This document shows, one piece after another, positions 18,115 through 26,874 of a stretch of 64,000 nucleotides of DNA. The stretch's first letter is position 1, and each line of letters starts with the position of its first letter. The stretch is from assembly GCA_022820025.1 (NCBI GenBank), contig JAJEGF010000059.1, forward strand, positions 1 through 64,000, written 5' to 3'. The stretch comes from Chloroflexota bacterium. Its GTDB lineage: Bacteria; Chloroflexota; UBA11872. Under the pieces are notes generated by a model that worked only from the letters and a program-made list of their open reading frames with translations, had not been told where the DNA came from and ran no database searches. The translations under genes were made by a program, and so were the position numbers.

Positions 18115-19248
18115 ATGCGTGAACGGCCGTTTCCAGTGACGCGGGCCGCCGTGATTGGACTTGGGCGCGTGGCAAGCACGTGGGACGAAGAACGGCACAA
18201 GTACGACGGGTGGCCATTGCCACACGCGCACATCGGTTGCATGGCCGAAGTGCCAGAGATTGAAGTCGTTGGCCTGTGTGACACGTGGCCCGAGCAGCGG
18301 GAGGCCGCCCGGATCAAGTGGGGGATCGACGCGCTATTCAGTGATTATCGCGAGATGCTGGAAAAAACTCGTCCGCAGATCGTCAGCGTGTGCACATCAA
18401 TGAAGCCACGCAAGGACATCATCCTGGAGATTGCAAACGGTGACCATGGGGTAAAGGCGATCTGGGCGGAGAAGCCGCTCACATACTCGCTCGCGGACGC
18501 CGACGAAATCATTGAAGCCGTCCGAAGAAACAACATCACATTGGCCGTGAACTGCACGCATCGCTGGCGGGATAGCTTCATGCAGGCTCGCGAAATGATC
18601 GATGCGGGCTATATCGGCGACGTGGTGCATGTATCAGGAAATCTTGCCTGCGACCTCTCGCAGAACGGCAGCCACCTCATCACCCGCCTGACGATGTTTA
18701 CCGACGCCCCGGTTGCCTGGGTGGCCGGGGAAGCGGTGTCGGACGAAGCGGTTAGCGGCGACGACGACTTTGCCGGCAATGGGTACTTCGTGTGCGACGA
18801 CGGCGTGCGCGGAGAATTCCGGGGCATGCGTACCGGTGGCCTGGAGATGACCTACGACATCACCGGCACCGAGGGCATGTTTCGGTTCACCGAAGACGGC
18901 CTGGTAGGTGACCTATGGGTGCTCGACAAAGCCATCCCCGGCCAGCGGCGCGCCGCACCGGTACGGCACATGTTCCGACCTGCGCAAAAGCCGCGAGCCA
19001 CCGGGGTACATGCCCTTTACGACCTGTTGCACTGCATTGAGACAGGAGAAGACTCGCGGTGTCCGGGGGAGGATGCGCGGGAGGCTCTTGAAATAGCAAT
19101 TGCCGTCCGGGAATCGCACCGACAAGGGGGAGGCCGAGTCGACCTTCCGATCGAGGATCGCAGTCTCGGAATTGTTTCTCGTGAAGTCTTGAATCATCCG
19201 CTGCCCCGCGCCATCGAGACTGCTCGCGAAGCCGCAGGCAACGGATAA
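18115..19248 (+). CDS. Gfo/Idh/MocA-family oxidoreductase, tandem copy A
   Basis: 377 residues from the ATG at 18115; an in-frame GTG at 18100 is an alternative. The dinucleotide-binding motif is VIGLGRVAS (about 14-22) and the family Lys is in WAEKPLTYS (about 116-124). A His pair is in NGSHLI, where many relatives have a GGHxxD-type motif. It is followed 16 bases downstream by a paralogue with the same unusual features, including the N-terminal HKYDGWPLPHAHIGC and the CTHRWRD segment. The two probably act in one pathway on related polyol or sugar-acid substrates. No regulator is adjacent. Confidence 0.88.
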   Translation: MRERPFPVTRAAVIGLGRVASTWDEERHKYDGWPLPHAHIGCMAEVPEIEVVGLCDTWPEQREAARIKWGIDALFSDYREMLEKTRPQIVSVCTSMKPRKDIILEIANGDHGVKAIWAEKPLTYSLADADEIIEAVRRNNITLAVNCTHRWRDSFMQAREMIDAGYIGDVVHVSGNLACDLSQNGSHLITRLTMFTDAPVAWVAGEAVSDEAVSGDDDFAGNGYFVCDDGVRGEFRGMRTGGLEMTYDITGTEGMFRFTEDGLVGDLWVLDKAIPGQRRAAPVRHMFRPAQKPRATGVHALYDLLHCIETGEDSRCPGEDAREALEIAIAVRESHRQGGGRVDLPIEDRSLGIVSREVLNHPLPRAIETAREAAGNG

Positions 19249-19264
19249 ATCGTGGGAATAACAA

Positions 19265-20422
19265 ATGGCTAAGCTCAAGGTTGCAGTCATTGGCCTTGGC
19301 CGTATAGCAAGCACCATTGATGATGAAATAGAGAAATACGACGGCAATCAATTGCCCTACTCGCACATCGCGTGCTACCGGGCGGTGCCGGAAGTCGAAA
19401 TCGTTGGCATGGCGGACACGTGGGAAGAACAGCGTGAGTCCGCACGGCAACGCTGGGGTTTCGACGCGCTCTATGCCGACTACCGACAGATGCTTGAGGA
19501 GACTCGGCCGGACATCGTTAGCGTTTGTACCTCGGCCAAACCGCGAGGAGAGATCCTTACCGCAATTGCCAACGGGGGCTACGGCGTTCGTGCCGTTTGG
19601 GCTGATAAGCCAATCACTCTTTCACTGGCGGAGGCCGATGAGGCCATTGATGCCTGTGCGAAGGCGGGCATTGTGCTCGCAGTCAACTGCACACGTCGCT
19701 GGCGTGACGACTATCGGCAGGCTCTCGAGCTCCTCAACGACGGGGTCATTGGTGACCTGCTGTTCGTCCAGTCGAGAGCCCAGAGCGGCCTATCGCACAA
19801 CGGCAGCCACCTGATTACCACGCTCACCATGTACATGCCGGGTCGGGCAACATCGCTTGTGGGCGATGCCATTCTCGACGCAGAGCATCCGGAAAACGAC
19901 TTCTCCGGCAGCGCCGTCATTTCCTTTCCCGGCAACGTCCGAGGACACGTGCGGGCATTTGCAAACGGGCCCGCCGAAAACTCCCATGACATTGTGGGTA
20001 CCAACGGAGCCATCCGGATCCTGAATGACGCGCGTGAAATTGAGCTATGGACTCAAGAACCGGGAGCCGAGAATTACGCGAGCCAGAAGGGACTTGGAGC
20101 GTTTGGTCGCCGGTTTTTCCCACCCCCGCGCCGGCGTCGGAGCGGCGGGGTAAACGTGATTTACAACCTTCTCGATTGCATTGAGACCGGCGATGCACCC
20201 CATTGCAGCGGCGAAGACGCCAGGGAGGCGCTGGAGATCGCCATTGCCATCCGGGAATCCGAACGCCGGCGAAACCTCCCTGTCGAGCTTCCACTGCCAG
20301 ACCGCAGTCTCAAGATCATTTCCACCGAAGTTGTCCGCAGTGAGTTGCCGCGCGCGATTCTCCGCCAGCGTGAGGGAATGTCAGCCGCGGACTGGAAGAG
20401 GTGGCAGGCCCGGCGCGCCTGA
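19265..20422 (+). CDS. Gfo/Idh/MocA-family oxidoreductase, tandem copy B
   Basis: 385 residues. The Rossmann motif is VIGLGRIAS (about 8-16), the family Lys is in WADKPITLS, and NGSHLITTLTMY corresponds to copy A. The N-terminal two thirds align with copy A without gaps by eye. The C-terminal CIETGDAPHCSGEDAREALEIAIAIRES is also shared, so the pair arose by tandem duplication. It lies in the same operon, 16 bases after copy A, and converges on the epimerase gene at 20537. A proposed role as paired dehydrogenase and isomerising partner is inference. Confidence 0.88.
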   Translation: MAKLKVAVIGLGRIASTIDDEIEKYDGNQLPYSHIACYRAVPEVEIVGMADTWEEQRESARQRWGFDALYADYRQMLEETRPDIVSVCTSAKPRGEILTAIANGGYGVRAVWADKPITLSLAEADEAIDACAKAGIVLAVNCTRRWRDDYRQALELLNDGVIGDLLFVQSRAQSGLSHNGSHLITTLTMYMPGRATSLVGDAILDAEHPENDFSGSAVISFPGNVRGHVRAFANGPAENSHDIVGTNGAIRILNDAREIELWTQEPGAENYASQKGLGAFGRRFFPPPRRRRSGGVNVIYNLLDCIETGDAPHCSGEDAREALEIAIAIRESERRRNLPVELPLPDRSLKIISTEVVRSELPRAILRQREGMSAADWKRWQARRA

Positions 20423-20536
20423 CGGCCGAGCTTCATCGAAGGGCCATGGGAGGAATCCACAGACGGAGGACGCAGCTCACCGTCCACGATCCGAACCGGT
20501 CAGATGCGCGGGGTCGGAGACGTAGTCCTTAGCTCT

Positions 20537-21349
20537 CTACTCGTCATACTCCGAGTAGTTGAAGACATCGGATGAACTGGTCGGAATCCATCCGAGTTCT
20601 TGCTTTGCCGGTGCTGTATCCCGCCATCGCCAGCGATTTTCAGAAATCGCATCGAAGACGCGGTACCGCATGTCGTCGGGGGCGCCGAGGCACTTGTCGA
20701 TCATCTGCGTTGTGTCAATGTGGCTCAAGTACCCCGAGAACTGCCGACGCGTTACGGGGCGATCGGAAGCCGAGACGTTTCCGAGACGGATCACAATGAC
20801 GGACATATCGTAGTTGTCAGCGAAGTAGCGCGCGCAAGCTTCGCCGAACAGTTTTCCGACGTGATACGGGCTCGTCGGACGAGCAGCCCAGCCTGATGTC
20901 ACCATGGGCCACACCTTGGGAACGTCGTCAAATCGTCCTTCCGATATCAGCGCATACGGTGAGTTCTCGTCCCGTTCGTATCCGTTCATCGTGCCCCCGG
21001 TGCTCATGAACACGACTCGCGACACACCGGCTTCCTGTGCCGCTCGAAAGACGTTGACGGTGCCGTTTACCGTGATTGACATGGTTTGGCCCCAGCAGTC
21101 ATCACACGCGCGGGTTCCGCATGGACAGTTGATATCGTCCGTATAGGCCGCAAGGTGAAGCACCTTTTCCACATTTGCAAATGCAGGTCGGATTGAGTTC
21201 AAGTCCGAGATGTCGGCCTGAATACACGGGATTTCCGAAACAGGGCGTCGGTTAATTGCGCTGAAGTCATATCGGTCGCTAAGTGCCTCGATCGTGATCC
21301 CACCAACCAAGCCGCTCGCACCGGTGATCAGAACTCTCTCTTTAGCCAT
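20537..21349 (-). CDS. NAD-dependent epimerase/dehydratase (extended SDR)
   Basis: 270 residues. The glycine motif is TGASGLVGG (about 9-17) and the catalytic YHVGK (about 167-171). The overall form resembles the uronate dehydrogenase/sugar epimerase branch of extended SDRs. A distinctive cysteine-rich stretch, CPCGTRACDDCWG (about 79-91), is not part of the standard fold and could bind a metal. It is transcribed convergently with the two Gfo/Idh/MocA genes, a grouping that fits uronate or polyol catabolism, though the substrate is not determinable. Confidence 0.85.
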   Translation of the reverse strand: MAKERVLITGASGLVGGITIEALSDRYDFSAINRRPVSEIPCIQADISDLNSIRPAFANVEKVLHLAAYTDDINCPCGTRACDDCWGQTMSITVNGTVNVFRAAQEAGVSRVVFMSTGGTMNGYERDENSPYALISEGRFDDVPKVWPMVTSGWAARPTSPYHVGKLFGEACARYFADNYDMSVIVIRLGNVSASDRPVTRRQFSGYLSHIDTTQMIDKCLGAPDDMRYRVFDAISENRWRWRDTAPAKQELGWIPTSSSDVFNYSEYDE

Positions 21350-21574
21350 CTCCTGGTCCCCCGACTCTAATCGCAGTCATTCTAACCTGTAGGCCGTGAT
21401 TTCGCCGGGCTACCTACTCCTCGACTTGACCTGGGACCCTGGAAGAGACGTGCTCGCTGCCCCCCATTTCAGATGGCGCTGTGTCCCCACCCATGACCAG
21501 TCTGCTCGGCCTGATCGGCACCGCCGTTCCTACCAACGATCCCAGTCAGGCGCGTGGTCGACGAGCGGCCTCGC

Positions 21575-21580
21575 TACAAT
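21575..21580 (+). promoter_or_regulatory. putative -10 box (TACAAT) of mini-lipoprotein gene 2
   Basis: Same hexamer, same 35-base spacing to the ATG and same flanking bases as at 17746. The conservation across about 50 noncoding bases, at least as strong as in the mature coding part, suggests a functional leader or promoter. Confidence 0.45.
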
Positions 21581-21615
21581 TACTGCGACAGCCGGATAGT
21601 TCAGAGACGAATCTC

Positions 21616-21831
21616 ATGGACAGCAGGCAACGTGACTCACGATCGGTCGTTGCGTCGAACGTCTTGCGACGGCGGCGGTTTCTGGTGTTGCTGGGGGTGT
21701 TCCTGGGCTCGGTGGGGTCAGTCGCGTGCGGCGGCGGCGGCGGCGCATTGGCAACCCCAACGCCCTTTGCATTTCCCGGCACCAAGGAGGGCCACGACGC
21801 CTGCGTAGCGAACTGTTCCGGAGGACGCTAG
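21616..21831 (+). CDS. tiny Tat-exported lipoprotein, copy 2
   Basis: 71 residues from the ATG at 21616 (MDSRQRDSR). Twin-arginine leader LRRRRFLVLLG, lipobox GSVAC, a run of five glycines, then ATPTPFAFPGTKEGHDACVA and a final NCSGGR. It shares the mature PTPxxFPGT...HDxC pattern with copy 1. It is followed by a broken tandem copy at 21906. No annotated family comes to mind. Function unknown. Confidence 0.75.
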   Translation: MDSRQRDSRSVVASNVLRRRRFLVLLGVFLGSVGSVACGGGGGALATPTPFAFPGTKEGHDACVANCSGGR

Positions 21832-21905
21832 CCACACCGTTCATCTCTGAACGATCGACGGTCGAGCCGGTAGGCCGCCTCGCATTCCCGAGAGAACCGG
21901 ATCTC

Positions 21906-22109
21906 ATGGACAGCAGGCAACGCGACTCGCGACGGGCCCCTGCCTGGAATCGCTGGAAGCGTCGTCGATTCCTCCTTCTCCTTGGAGTCTCCCTGGTTTC
22001 CATCGGGTCGGGCGGCTGAGGTGACGCTGGGCAAGCAGATGCAACGCCAACACCGTTCGCGTTTCCCGCGACCCGGCCAGGTCACGACTCCGAATCCGGG
22101 CGGCGTTAG
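21906..22109 (+). pseudogene. tiny Tat-lipoprotein, copy 3, frameshifted
   Basis: It opens like copy 2 (MDSRQRDSR, then KRRRFLLLLGVSL) but hits TGA at 22017, just before the lipobox position. In another frame after 22025 the family tail resumes (DATPTPFAFPATRPGHDS, then stop at 22107). The 40 bases after each stop also match (21832-21872 and 22110-22150), so copies 2 and 3 are a tandem duplication with a repeat of about 280-290 bases. The rest, to 22256, holds nothing recognisable. Confidence 0.7.
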
Positions 22110-22256
22110 CCGCGCCGTTCAACTCGAACGATCGATAGCGGAGCCGGTCAGCACGCGGGTGGTCTTGAGGTCGCCGAAGCCGACGAGTCGGGCCGCGACG
22201 AGTCAGGTCGCCGGAGACGTGGTTCCGCTTACCCGCCTACTTGCTGACGATGCGGC

Positions 22257-23255
22257 TCAGGCACACACCGGCTCGTCGCCGCGCCAGCGGATGATGAAGT
22301 CGTCGGGATGGGCGGCCAGGCGCGCCCGGGCGTCGTACCAGAGCTGGGCCCAGGCCCCTGGGTCTCGAAGCTCACTGGCCGGCTCGCGGCGACTCCGGGC
22401 CACGAAGTCGGGGAACGCCGGACGACCGCTGGGTTGGCCCGTGGGGTTGTACCGGAGGTCGAGGCTCCAGCGGCAGTGGTCGCTGACGTTGGGAAGCGAA
22501 TCATGGCAGGTGTACCTGGTCATGAGGATGACGTCGCCGGGCTGCGTTGGCACGGGCGTTATTTGATCCACCTCCAGAAGCACATCGGGGATCGCGACGT
22601 GCGGGGGTGCGCAGTGGATACGCAGTGCGTCCCGATGGCTCCCGGGAATCACACGCAGGCAGCCGTTCTCGATCGTTGCCTCCGAGAGCGAGATCCAAAC
22701 GGTGAGCATGTCGGTTTCGTCGGCAAGGGGATCAACCGCGGCGTTGTCCTGATGCCAATTGGTGGCACGCACCAGGACGTGATCGGCGCCCTCCGGGAGT
22801 GCGTGTTCGGGAGGCTTGATGCGCACATGTTGAACCGGATTGGATGTGATCTCGGGGCCGATGATGGACTCCACCAGATCGAGAACACGGTCGTGCCTGA
22901 GAACGTCGAAGACTGCCGGGCCGAGCCACATGGGCGTGTCGTGCGTGGTTCCACGACTGGGCAGGCAGCAGTCGAAATTGCTGGCGAAGTCACGCCCCGT
23001 CTCCTGATAGATCCGAACCATCCGGTCGCTAAAGTTCAGGTCGTCGTACGTCGAGGCGATCTCGCCCGCCTGGTGAAGCTCGTGCGCCAGGCGGTCGAGC
23101 ACACCTTCGTACTCGGCAATCAGGGGATCGATCGATTCCGCCGGGTCCAGTACGCCCTTGACCAGGAGGTATCCGTCTCGCTCGAATCGCTGTAGCTGGT
23201 CGGCCGTGAGGCAGTGGCGTTCGGTCTCGATTCGCTGTGCAATGATCTGGCTCAC
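22257..23255 (-). CDS. phytanoyl-CoA dioxygenase (PhyH) family protein, paralogue 2
   Basis: 332 residues. I place the start at GTG 23255 (VSQIIAQRIETE) because it aligns with the start of the paralogue at 16518-17513 and has GAGGAG upstream; the longer open frame begins in unrelated sequence. The Fe(II) ligands are in WHQDN (about 168-172) and in the distal His of YTCHDSLPN; the 2-oxoglutarate Arg region is CRWSLDLRYNP. The two copies are alike from end to end, including a TSNPVQHVRIKPPE block. It converges on the mini-lipoprotein pair. Substrate unknown. Confidence 0.9.
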   Translation of the reverse strand: MSQIIAQRIETERHCLTADQLQRFERDGYLLVKGVLDPAESIDPLIAEYEGVLDRLAHELHQAGEIASTYDDLNFSDRMVRIYQETGRDFASNFDCCLPSRGTTHDTPMWLGPAVFDVLRHDRVLDLVESIIGPEITSNPVQHVRIKPPEHALPEGADHVLVRATNWHQDNAAVDPLADETDMLTVWISLSEATIENGCLRVIPGSHRDALRIHCAPPHVAIPDVLLEVDQITPVPTQPGDVILMTRYTCHDSLPNVSDHCRWSLDLRYNPTGQPSGRPAFPDFVARSRREPASELRDPGAWAQLWYDARARLAAHPDDFIIRWRGDEPVCA

Positions 23256-23439
23256 GACGGACAGCTCCTCATGTCGTGGAACCCGTCCAGACCGACTGGC
23301 GAACCCGGCGTCGACGCAGGGAAAACGTAGCACGACGCGGCGCCAGGCAGCGCAAGCGCTGTTTCCGAAACGCCGACCGGCCGAAGCCCGATGGCGTCGG
23401 CCGGTCGAGGTGTGGCACGCACAACGCGCCTCTTCGCAT

Positions 23440-24999
23440 CTAGCTGGGCAGCGTCTTTATGTAGGCCTCGTAGGCGTCGTAGTCCTCCTTGGTCGCCTGC
23501 AGGACCTTGTCGGACGTGGTGACCATCCGCTCGATGCTTTCCTCCGCGGTCTCCTCGCCGGCGAAGCCGGGATCGGCGGCGCCCCACCAGGCCGCCCATT
23601 CCCACCAGTGCGGGTGTGCGCCCTGCCAGTTGCGCTGATCGTCGCGCTCACGCATGAGCTTGATGTGCAACGTGCCGTAGTTGTCCGGCGGCGGCGCGTT
23701 GATCACGTCGCCGTCATAGATTTCCTTGAGCACCGGAGTGCTGCCCTTGTCGATGGCGATGCGCTCCTGGACGACGGGTCCCGCCATGAAGAGCAGCCAC
23801 TCGATGGCTTGCTCGGTGCTGCCGGCATTGCCCGCCGCATTCGTCACGGCGTGCGGCTGGCCGATGTATGAGCCCGGGATCTGCCCTCGCGGTCCTTCAG
23901 GGGGCACGATGAGCCCCCAGTGGAACCGGTCTTCGATGCGGGCCACATTTCCGCCGACGCCGCCGTTGTGCCAGCCGTAGAGGACTTTCCCGGCCGAGAA
24001 CGGGTCGCCGAACTCACCAGAGAACTCGCCGGCATCTGACGGCGGGAAGGCGTACTTGTCCTTGTGAATGGAGTCGATCGCCAGCTGATAGCCCTTGTCG
24101 CCGCCTTCGTCGAAGCACTCGAGGTGCAACCCGTCGGCGCTGCGGAAGTGCCTGGTTCCGGTGTCGCTGAGGCCGAAGACCCAGCCACCCCAGGTGAGGG
24201 CGGGATGCACGTGCATCCACTTGCCCCACTCGCCGGCCTCGGCGTCGGTGGCCTTCATTGCGGTTTCGACGAAGTCGGTGGTCAGACCGAAGCTGCCCTC
24301 CGAAGGCTCGGGGATGCCTTTCGCTTCAGCCATGTCGTAGTTGAAGATCAGGCCGGTGCAGGCCCCCTGATAGGTCATGCCGAACTGCGGACCCTCAATG
24401 GGCTTGTTGGTTGGGGCCGGGATGGTGTTGAAGAAGTTGACCGTGTATTCATCGGCTGAGAACCACCAGCGCGAGGGATCCCAGTCCGAATGCTTGCGCA
24501 TTTCTTCGTTGATCTGGGTGAAGCCACCAGGCTGAATCCACTGGTTGACGAAGCCCGCATCGAGGAGCGCAATTTCGGCTTGCGTGCCGGCCGTCATCTG
24601 AATGCCGAAAGCTTCCTGGTAATCCCCACCCTGCGGCTCGAACTTGATGGGAATGTGGGGGTATGCCTTGGCAAACTGCTCAAGCGCCCACTTCATCGCC
24701 GTACCCCGCGGACCGGAGGTGTGGTCATGGGCCACCCGAATGATGGCGGTCACGGCCTGCGGCGCAGCCTGAACCTCTACGACCTTCTCGACTTCCTTCA
24801 CGACTTCCTTTGTGACGACCTTCTCAACTTCCTTGACAACCTCCTGCGTGACGACCTTCTCAACCTCAACTTCCTTGATGACTTCAACGACCTGGGTCTC
24901 ACCGCAGGCCGCCAGAGCCACAGCGGCACTCGCACCGAGGGCACCGGACCCAGCCAGTTTCAGAATCAAGCGTCTGCTCACGTGCCTGTTGCGGTCCAT
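23440..24999 (-). CDS. ABC transporter family 1 solute-binding lipoprotein
   Basis: 519 residues from the ATG at 24999, preceded by GGGAGGGG; upstream codons of the longer frame are unlikely. A Tat-type leader (SRRLILKLAG) and lipobox LAAC (Cys32) are followed by a 40-residue repetitive Val/Glu/Lys stalk, residues about 36-76. Then comes a sugar-type periplasmic binding domain (VRVAHDHTSGPRGTAMKWAL, then AKAYPHIPIKFE). In monoderms without a classical periplasm such a stalk would hold the binding domain off the membrane. No permease or ATPase genes lie next to it, so it is an orphan or its transporter is elsewhere. The likely ligand class is carbohydrates or polyols, in keeping with the nearby oxidoreductases. 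Confidence 0.92.
   Translation of the reverse strand: MDRNRHVSRRLILKLAGSGALGASAAVALAACGETQVVEVIKEVEVEKVVTQEVVKEVEKVVTKEVVKEVEKVVEVQAAPQAVTAIIRVAHDHTSGPRGTAMKWALEQFAKAYPHIPIKFEPQGGDYQEAFGIQMTAGTQAEIALLDAGFVNQWIQPGGFTQINEEMRKHSDWDPSRWWFSADEYTVNFFNTIPAPTNKPIEGPQFGMTYQGACTGLIFNYDMAEAKGIPEPSEGSFGLTTDFVETAMKATDAEAGEWGKWMHVHPALTWGGWVFGLSDTGTRHFRSADGLHLECFDEGGDKGYQLAIDSIHKDKYAFPPSDAGEFSGEFGDPFSAGKVLYGWHNGGVGGNVARIEDRFHWGLIVPPEGPRGQIPGSYIGQPHAVTNAAGNAGSTEQAIEWLLFMAGPVVQERIAIDKGSTPVLKEIYDGDVINAPPPDNYGTLHIKLMRERDDQRNWQGAHPHWWEWAAWWGAADPGFAGEETAEESIERMVTTSDKVLQATKEDYDAYEAYIKTLPS
24772..24894 (-). repeat. internal repeat encoding Val/Glu/Lys stalk
   Basis: Imperfect short direct repeats of about 33-36 bases (GACCTTCTCAACTTCCTTGA-type, plus strand) encode repeated KEVVKEVEKVVT units. 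Two near-identical units occur within the lipoprotein gene, consistent with slippage expansion. This is coding sequence, not a CRISPR. Confidence 0.8.
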
Positions 25000-25328
25000 T
25001 GGCCCCTCCCCCTGCGAATACACGACACCTAGCCACGCCTCGTGGCCGCATATCGCCACTCCAGACTCCGTAGAGATGATGCGGCACCGAAACTCTCGTC
25101 GTCAAGAATCTCGGAACCAAAGCCTTTCTACCCGAAGGCGGTCGAAAAGGAGTCAGACCTCAGGTGCATCCTTGGGCGGCAAGCGGGAGCTGTCGCTGTT
25201 CGGCTCGGCCAGCGGGCTCAGCCAGCGAAGCCTTTGCGACTTTCTCGATCCGGAGTGGCGCCCTGAGAGTCGTCTGCTAGATTCGCGCCCGGTCGGCAGG
25301 TCGCTGCGGCGAGCCGCGTGAGGATGAG

Positions 25329-26855
25329 ATGGCTTTCTCGTTTCCGACGGGGGTAGAGCGGCGGACCGACTGTCTGTCGATGATCCTGGGCGAGGACATC
25401 GCCGCGCAGGAGTTGCTGGCCTGGCGGCTGGAGCCGGGCGAGCTGGACTCCAACAATCCGCTGGTGACGCCGGCGAGGCCGTGGGACAGCGGCTCGGTGT
25501 TTGCGCACGGGACCTTTGCGCATGACCCGATTGACGGGCTGTGGAAGGCGTGGCACGTCTCGACGCCGCTGACAACGGAGTATTTCGAGAATTTCCGGCG
25601 GGTGACGCACCTGGTCTCGGAAGACGGGGTGGAATGGACGCGTCCAGAACTGGATCTGTGCCCGCAGCCGGGGTATCCGCGCACGAATATCCTGATGGAC
25701 TTCGATTCGGGCGGGCCGAGCATGTACAGCTCGGTGATGATCGACCCGGAGGCGGAGCCGGAGCGGCGTTACGAGATGTTCGTGATGCGCGACCCCGGCA
25801 ATACGGCGGCGGGAAGCCCGGGGTTCGTTCGCGGGTTGCCACCGCCTCCGGCGGGCCGGACGCATGCGCGGGGGATGTACCGGTATTTCTCGCCGGACGG
25901 GATCAACTGGACGGTGAGCGAGGGCCCGGTGCTGGAAGTGGCGGTGCCGGGGGTGCGGCTGGTGATTCCCTACGAGAATCCGAAGCACACGGCGGATACG
26001 ACGTATATCTTTCGCGAACCCGACGGCACGTACATGGCGACACACAAGCTGGGCGAGCCGGCGCATCCGGGCGGGCTGGTTCCTTACGACATTTTCGCGG
26101 AGGGCCGGCGGGTGATGGCGCGGCGGACGAGCCCGGACGGGTCGAATTGGAGTCCGTTCGAGACGATCATCCAGCCGGACATTTACGACCCGCAGGACAT
26201 CCAGATCATGGAACTGTGCGTGACGCCGGTGCGGAGCGGGTACCTGGGGGTGATTGGCATCTATCTGAACCGGACGCAGACGATGGAGTTGCACCTGGGC
26301 GGGAGCGCGGACGGGCGAATCTGGGACCGGCGGGTGCGGCTGCCGTCGGTGTCGACGGGCGCGCTGGGGGACTACGGGGGCGGGATGCTGTGGCCCTCGC
26401 ACAACCTGATCGAGTACGACGGGCGTCACTACATGTACTTCTCGGCGACGGAGGGGCTGCACGGCGATCCTGCGTCCAAGAGTCCTTCGATTTGGCCGTT
26501 CTTTTCGGCGATCTGCCGGGCCAGCTGGGCGGTCAACCGGTACTGGGCGGCGGTTTCGGGTCCGGGCGGGGATGTGGTGGGGACGCTGACGACGCATCCG
26601 TTGCCAGTTGGCGGGAAGCAGTTGATGCTGAATGCGGCGACTTCGACGGTGACGGAAGGGACGCTACTGGCGGAGTTGCTGGATCCGGACGGGAACGTGG
26701 TGGAAGGCTTCAGCAAGGACGACTTCATCCCGTGGCAGGGGGATAGCACGTCGACGATGGCGCGCTGGACCGGCGGGACGCGGTGTCCACTGGAGGAGTG
26801 CGCGGTGCGGTTTTACCTGGAGCGGTCGCGCCTGTACGGATACGCATGGGAGTAG
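25329..26855 (+). CDS. GH32-like beta-propeller glycosidase-related protein
   Basis: 508 residues with the same plan as 9209-10774: blades marked by SEDGVEWTRPELDL, SPDGINWTVSEG, SPDGSNWSPFE and SADGRIWDRRV, then a C-terminal beta-sandwich (LLAELLDPDGNVVEGF). No signal peptide is apparent, so either it acts in the cytoplasm on imported oligosaccharides or export is unconventional. I do not know the substrate and cannot point to the catalytic acids. It is followed 20 bases later by the acylase gene, implying cotranscription. The gap before it (25000-25328) has no gene I can support. Confidence 0.65.
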   Translation: MAFSFPTGVERRTDCLSMILGEDIAAQELLAWRLEPGELDSNNPLVTPARPWDSGSVFAHGTFAHDPIDGLWKAWHVSTPLTTEYFENFRRVTHLVSEDGVEWTRPELDLCPQPGYPRTNILMDFDSGGPSMYSSVMIDPEAEPERRYEMFVMRDPGNTAAGSPGFVRGLPPPPAGRTHARGMYRYFSPDGINWTVSEGPVLEVAVPGVRLVIPYENPKHTADTTYIFREPDGTYMATHKLGEPAHPGGLVPYDIFAEGRRVMARRTSPDGSNWSPFETIIQPDIYDPQDIQIMELCVTPVRSGYLGVIGIYLNRTQTMELHLGGSADGRIWDRRVRLPSVSTGALGDYGGGMLWPSHNLIEYDGRHYMYFSATEGLHGDPASKSPSIWPFFSAICRASWAVNRYWAAVSGPGGDVVGTLTTHPLPVGGKQLMLNAATSTVTEGTLLAELLDPDGNVVEGFSKDDFIPWQGDSTSTMARWTGGTRCPLEECAVRFYLERSRLYGYAWE

Positions 26856-26874
26856 AGCCATAGCCATCGACTCG

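Noticed and set aside
24772-24894. Short repeats resembling a CRISPR or minisatellite
   Set aside because: They lie in frame in the lipoprotein gene and encode its stalk; there are no unique spacers.
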